From: UBA940 sp031547885
GTDB taxonomy: Bacteria > Bacteroidota > Bacteroidia > Bacteroidales > Rikenellaceae
Reading direction: 5' to 3'
Assembly (NCBI GenBank): GCA_031547885.1
Contig: JAVBRO010000020.1
Coordinates: forward strand, 1 to 64,000
Length of the DNA stretch: 64,000 nt
Made by a program: the position numbers and the translations under genes. Shown here piece after piece: positions 61,933 to 64,000 of the stretch. The stretch's first letter is position 1, and every line of letters starts with the position of its first letter. Below the pieces are notes generated by a model. The model had not been told where the DNA came from. It saw nothing but the letters and a program-made list of their open reading frames with translations, and searched no databases.

Positions 61933-62420
61933 TATATCCCCAGAATCTGCCTGATCATTTCCGGCTGCATGTATGTACGCCGGGCGGCGGCTTCGATGTC
62001 CTGTTCCTCCTCGTCGAGGATGCGTTTGAGGAAAACCGGCATCGCTTCACCCACCTCGATCAGATGTCCGTCGGGGTCGTAGAAACGGATGGTGCGCTGC
62101 CCCCACAGTTCTGTGTTGACCTCGTGCAGGAACTTCACGCTGTTTTCTTTCAGGGTTTTGTAGATGCCGTCCAGTTCATCCGTTTCGAAACACAGTTCGA
62201 ACCGGCTGGCGTTCGCCGGGTTTTCGATATTTTCGCGGCCGAGCGTGGCCGGAATAATATTCCCGTCCATGATCTGCCAGAGGGCGAAACCTTCTTTAAA
62301 TACGAAGTTCAGGCCGCCGAAGTCGGCGATCACCGTCAATCCTAACAGTCCGGCATAGAAATCTCTGGCTTTCGCAGCGTCTTTTACGAACAGTACGGGG
62401 GTGCAGTTTTCCAGTTTCAT
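61932..62420 (-). CDS. VOC-family protein (glyoxalase/dioxygenase fold)
   Basis: A 162-residue protein with the paired beta-alpha-beta-beta-beta modules of the vicinal oxygen chelate fold: TPVLFVKDAAKARDFYAGLLGL at the start and the metal-site strand RTIRFYDPDGHLIEVGE near 115-131. A C-terminal extension (about 133-162) is helical. Members include glyoxalase I, dioxygenases and antibiotic-binding proteins; the substrate cannot be told. First gene of a two-gene operon with yjbR-like. Confidence 0.85.
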   Translation of the reverse strand: MKLENCTPVLFVKDAAKARDFYAGLLGLTVIADFGGLNFVFKEGFALWQIMDGNIIPATLGRENIENPANASRFELCFETDELDGIYKTLKENSVKFLHEVNTELWGQRTIRFYDPDGHLIEVGEAMPVFLKRILDEEEQDIEAAARRTYMQPEMIRQILGI

Positions 62421-62461
62421 ATCTTTTGAGTTTTTATAGTCGTCGCTAAAGATAATGATTA

Positions 62462-62493
62462 TTTCGGCATTTTCAGTATTGGCATACGATTTG
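62462..62493 (+). promoter_or_regulatory. Weak candidate promoter of the sulfatase-maturase gene
   Basis: TTTC and TACGATTTG are 19 bases apart, resembling the -33/-7 pair with one extra base in the -7 box. It would place the start about 45 bases upstream of the ATG. Confidence 0.25.
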
Positions 62494-62544
62494 CATTATC
62501 GGGTTTCGCCGGCCTGAAAGAAGGCGGACAAATAACCTGATTAT

Positions 62545-63828
62545 ATGAATATCAATAAGGAACCTGTTTTCAGAGGCCAGCCGCTGAAGAGGATGCACGC
62601 GATGATAAAGGCCACGGGGCCGGTGTGCAACCTGGGATGCGACTACTGTTATTACCTGAGCAAGGCCGACCTGCTATCCACCGACAGCCGGTGGCGCATC
62701 TCGGACGAAACGCTCGAAAATTTCATCAAGCAATATATTACACAGCAGAACGCCCGCGAAGTGGTTTTTTCGTGGCAGGGCGGGGAGCCGTCGCTGCTGG
62801 GGCTCGACTTTTTCCGCAGGGTTGTGGAGCTGGAGAAGAAATACGCACCTTCTTACGTAAGGTGCGAGAACGACCTGCAGACCAACGGCACTATGCTCGA
62901 CGACGAGTGGTGCGAATTCCTGCGCGAGAATAATTTCCTCGTCGGGTTGAGCATCGACGGTCCGCGCCATCTGCACGACACCTACCGCAAATACAGTTCG
63001 GGCAAAGGGTCGTTCGACCGCGTGATGGAGTCGGCCCGCCTGCTGCGCAAGCACGGGGTGAGGTTCGCGACGCTCACGGTGGTCAACGACGTCAACGCCA
63101 AACATCCAGCCGAGGTCTACCGCTTTCTGCGCGACGAGGTGGGAAGCCGCCAGATGCAGTTCATCCCGATCGTAGAATCGAAGAATTTCGCAACCACTGC
63201 GCCCCAGCATTGGAACCCGGACGACATGCCGGTGGAAGGCTCTCCGCTGGCCGATCCGCACCATCCCGACTCGTTCCTGTCGCCGTGGTGCGTCGGGTCG
63301 GAAGAGTACGGCGATTTCCTGATAAAGGTCTTCGACGAGTGGTATCACAACGACCTGGGCGAAGTTTACGTCCCGTTCTTCGACAGCGCGGTCGAGCAGT
63401 GGGCCGGAAAGCCCTCGCCCCTATGCATATTTTCGCCCATCTGCGGCAAGGGTGTTGCGATGGAGCACAACGGTGACGTCTACGGCTGCGACCACTACGT
63501 CTATCCCGAATACAAACTCGGCAATATAAAAGACAAACCGCTCGTGGACATGGTGCTCTCGCCGCGCCAGGAGAAGTGGGGCTACGCGAAGGACACGCAG
63601 CTGCCGGGGAAGTGCCGCACCTGCCGCTACCTTTTCGCCTGCTCGGGCGAGTGTCCCAAGAACAGGCTGCTCAAAACATCATACGGCGAGCCGGGACTTA
63701 ATTACCTGTGCGATGGACTGTACAAATATTTCAGCCACATCGACCCCTATATACGCAAGATAGTCAAACAGTTGGGAATGGAAGTGGCGGCTGACGTCCC
63801 GCCATTGGAAACTGCATTATGGAGATAA
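62545..63828 (+). CDS. Anaerobic sulfatase-maturating enzyme (radical SAM, SPASM)
   Basis: A 427-residue radical SAM enzyme that oxidises the active-site Ser or Cys of sulfatases to formylglycine in the cytoplasm before export. The radical SAM cluster is bound by C28-x3-C32-x2-C35 (CNLGCDYC). The SAM-binding SWQGGEPSLLG follows, and the C-terminal SPASM region has the expected cysteines (ICGKG...YGCDHY, CRTCRYLFACSGECPKNR) for two more Fe-S clusters. All three sulfatases in PUL 1 are serine-type, which require this kind of enzyme in anaerobes. Its last ten bases overlap the next gene. Confidence 0.95.
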   Translation: MNINKEPVFRGQPLKRMHAMIKATGPVCNLGCDYCYYLSKADLLSTDSRWRISDETLENFIKQYITQQNAREVVFSWQGGEPSLLGLDFFRRVVELEKKYAPSYVRCENDLQTNGTMLDDEWCEFLRENNFLVGLSIDGPRHLHDTYRKYSSGKGSFDRVMESARLLRKHGVRFATLTVVNDVNAKHPAEVYRFLRDEVGSRQMQFIPIVESKNFATTAPQHWNPDDMPVEGSPLADPHHPDSFLSPWCVGSEEYGDFLIKVFDEWYHNDLGEVYVPFFDSAVEQWAGKPSPLCIFSPICGKGVAMEHNGDVYGCDHYVYPEYKLGNIKDKPLVDMVLSPRQEKWGYAKDTQLPGKCRTCRYLFACSGECPKNRLLKTSYGEPGLNYLCDGLYKYFSHIDPYIRKIVKQLGMEVAADVPPLETALWR

Positions 63829-64000
63829 CTGTAAAAGATATCGAAGGGCAGCGCAAGGAGTTGTCCATCGACGTGCCGTGGGATGCGGTGGCGGAAGATT
63901 ACGCGGATCTGCTAAAGCGCTATTCGCGCCTTCATGTGAAAGGGTTCCGCCCGGGCAAAACCTCTGCCGCGGCGTTGGAAGGCATGTTCCGCAGGCAGAT
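63819..64000 (+). CDS. Trigger-factor-like protein, N-terminal part (runs off the window)
   Basis: From ATG 63819 the frame stays open to the window end (about 60 residues). It begins MEITVKDIEG and carries KGFRPGK, the ribosome-binding signature (GFRxGK) of trigger factor, in the right place. Trigger factor holds nascent chains at the ribosome exit. The start lies ten bases inside the maturase gene, so translation of the two is probably coupled. Only the N-terminal domain is visible, so a shorter relative cannot be excluded. Confidence 0.75.
   Translation, partial: MEITVKDIEGQRKELSIDVPWDAVAEDYADLLKRYSRLHVKGFRPGKTSAAALEGMFRRQ

Overview
The window comes from a member of the Bacteroidales (Bacteroidota). 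Evidence: three SusC/SusD outer-membrane pairs, two hybrid two-component regulators with sensor, kinase, receiver and AraC parts in one chain, many lipoproteins with short Bacteroidetes-type signal peptides, and TAnnTTTG-type -7 promoter elements. The mix of mucin-type and fructan polysaccharide utilisation loci (PULs) with a methylaspartate-type glutamate fermentation operon suits a gut anaerobe, possibly Rikenellaceae/Alistipes-like. The genus is not proven from this sequence.

PUL 1 (about 0.1-28.6 kb). A minus-strand run of twelve genes (28589 down to 2704), almost without gaps, encodes two SusC/SusD pairs, a small lipoprotein, a catalytically dead M60-like protein, two sulfatases, an intact M60-like peptidase, a second HExxH metallopeptidase, a third sulfatase and a hybrid regulator. 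A plus-strand GH20 beta-hexosaminidase and GH16 endo-glycosidase face it at the left end. The GH20 has lost its 5' end. Sulfatases, GH16, GH20 and M60 peptidases together suggest a sulfated host glycoprotein target such as mucin O-glycans or keratan-sulfate-like chains. This is inferred from families, not shown.

PUL 2 (29.2-49.6 kb). A minus-strand run of eleven genes is transcribed away from a plus-strand hybrid regulator that carries a periplasmic sugar-binding (type I PBP) sensor. It encodes an LRR/FN3 lipoprotein, a tandem-domain surface lipoprotein, two GH32 enzymes, SusC/SusD, two tandem SGNH esterases, an MFS sugar permease, a PfkB fructokinase and a GH31 enzyme. The core resembles the Bacteroides levan/inulin locus. 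The GH31, the duplicated esterases and the LRR protein are additions that suggest a decorated or sucrose-containing substrate.

Glutamate/methylaspartate operon (61.3-49.8 kb, minus). Twelve closely packed genes: glmS, glmL, glmE, methylaspartate ammonia-lyase, an AtuA-like (DUF1446) protein, DUF4387, a P-loop protein of unknown role, a two-subunit class I fumarase/mesaconase, and three-part H+-transhydrogenase (pntA1, pntA2, pntB). Known steps take glutamate to 3-methylaspartate, mesaconate and probably citramalate. No citramalate lyase is visible, and three proteins of unknown function occupy the middle of the operon. I regard this as the best candidate here for an incompletely described system.

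Right end (61.5-64 kb). A small YjbR/VOC pair with a clear terminator is followed by an anaerobic sulfatase-maturating radical SAM enzyme, which would activate the three serine-type sulfatases of PUL 1. Its gene overlaps the start of a trigger-factor-like gene that runs off the window. No rRNA, tRNA, CRISPR array, insertion sequence or phage gene was recognised.
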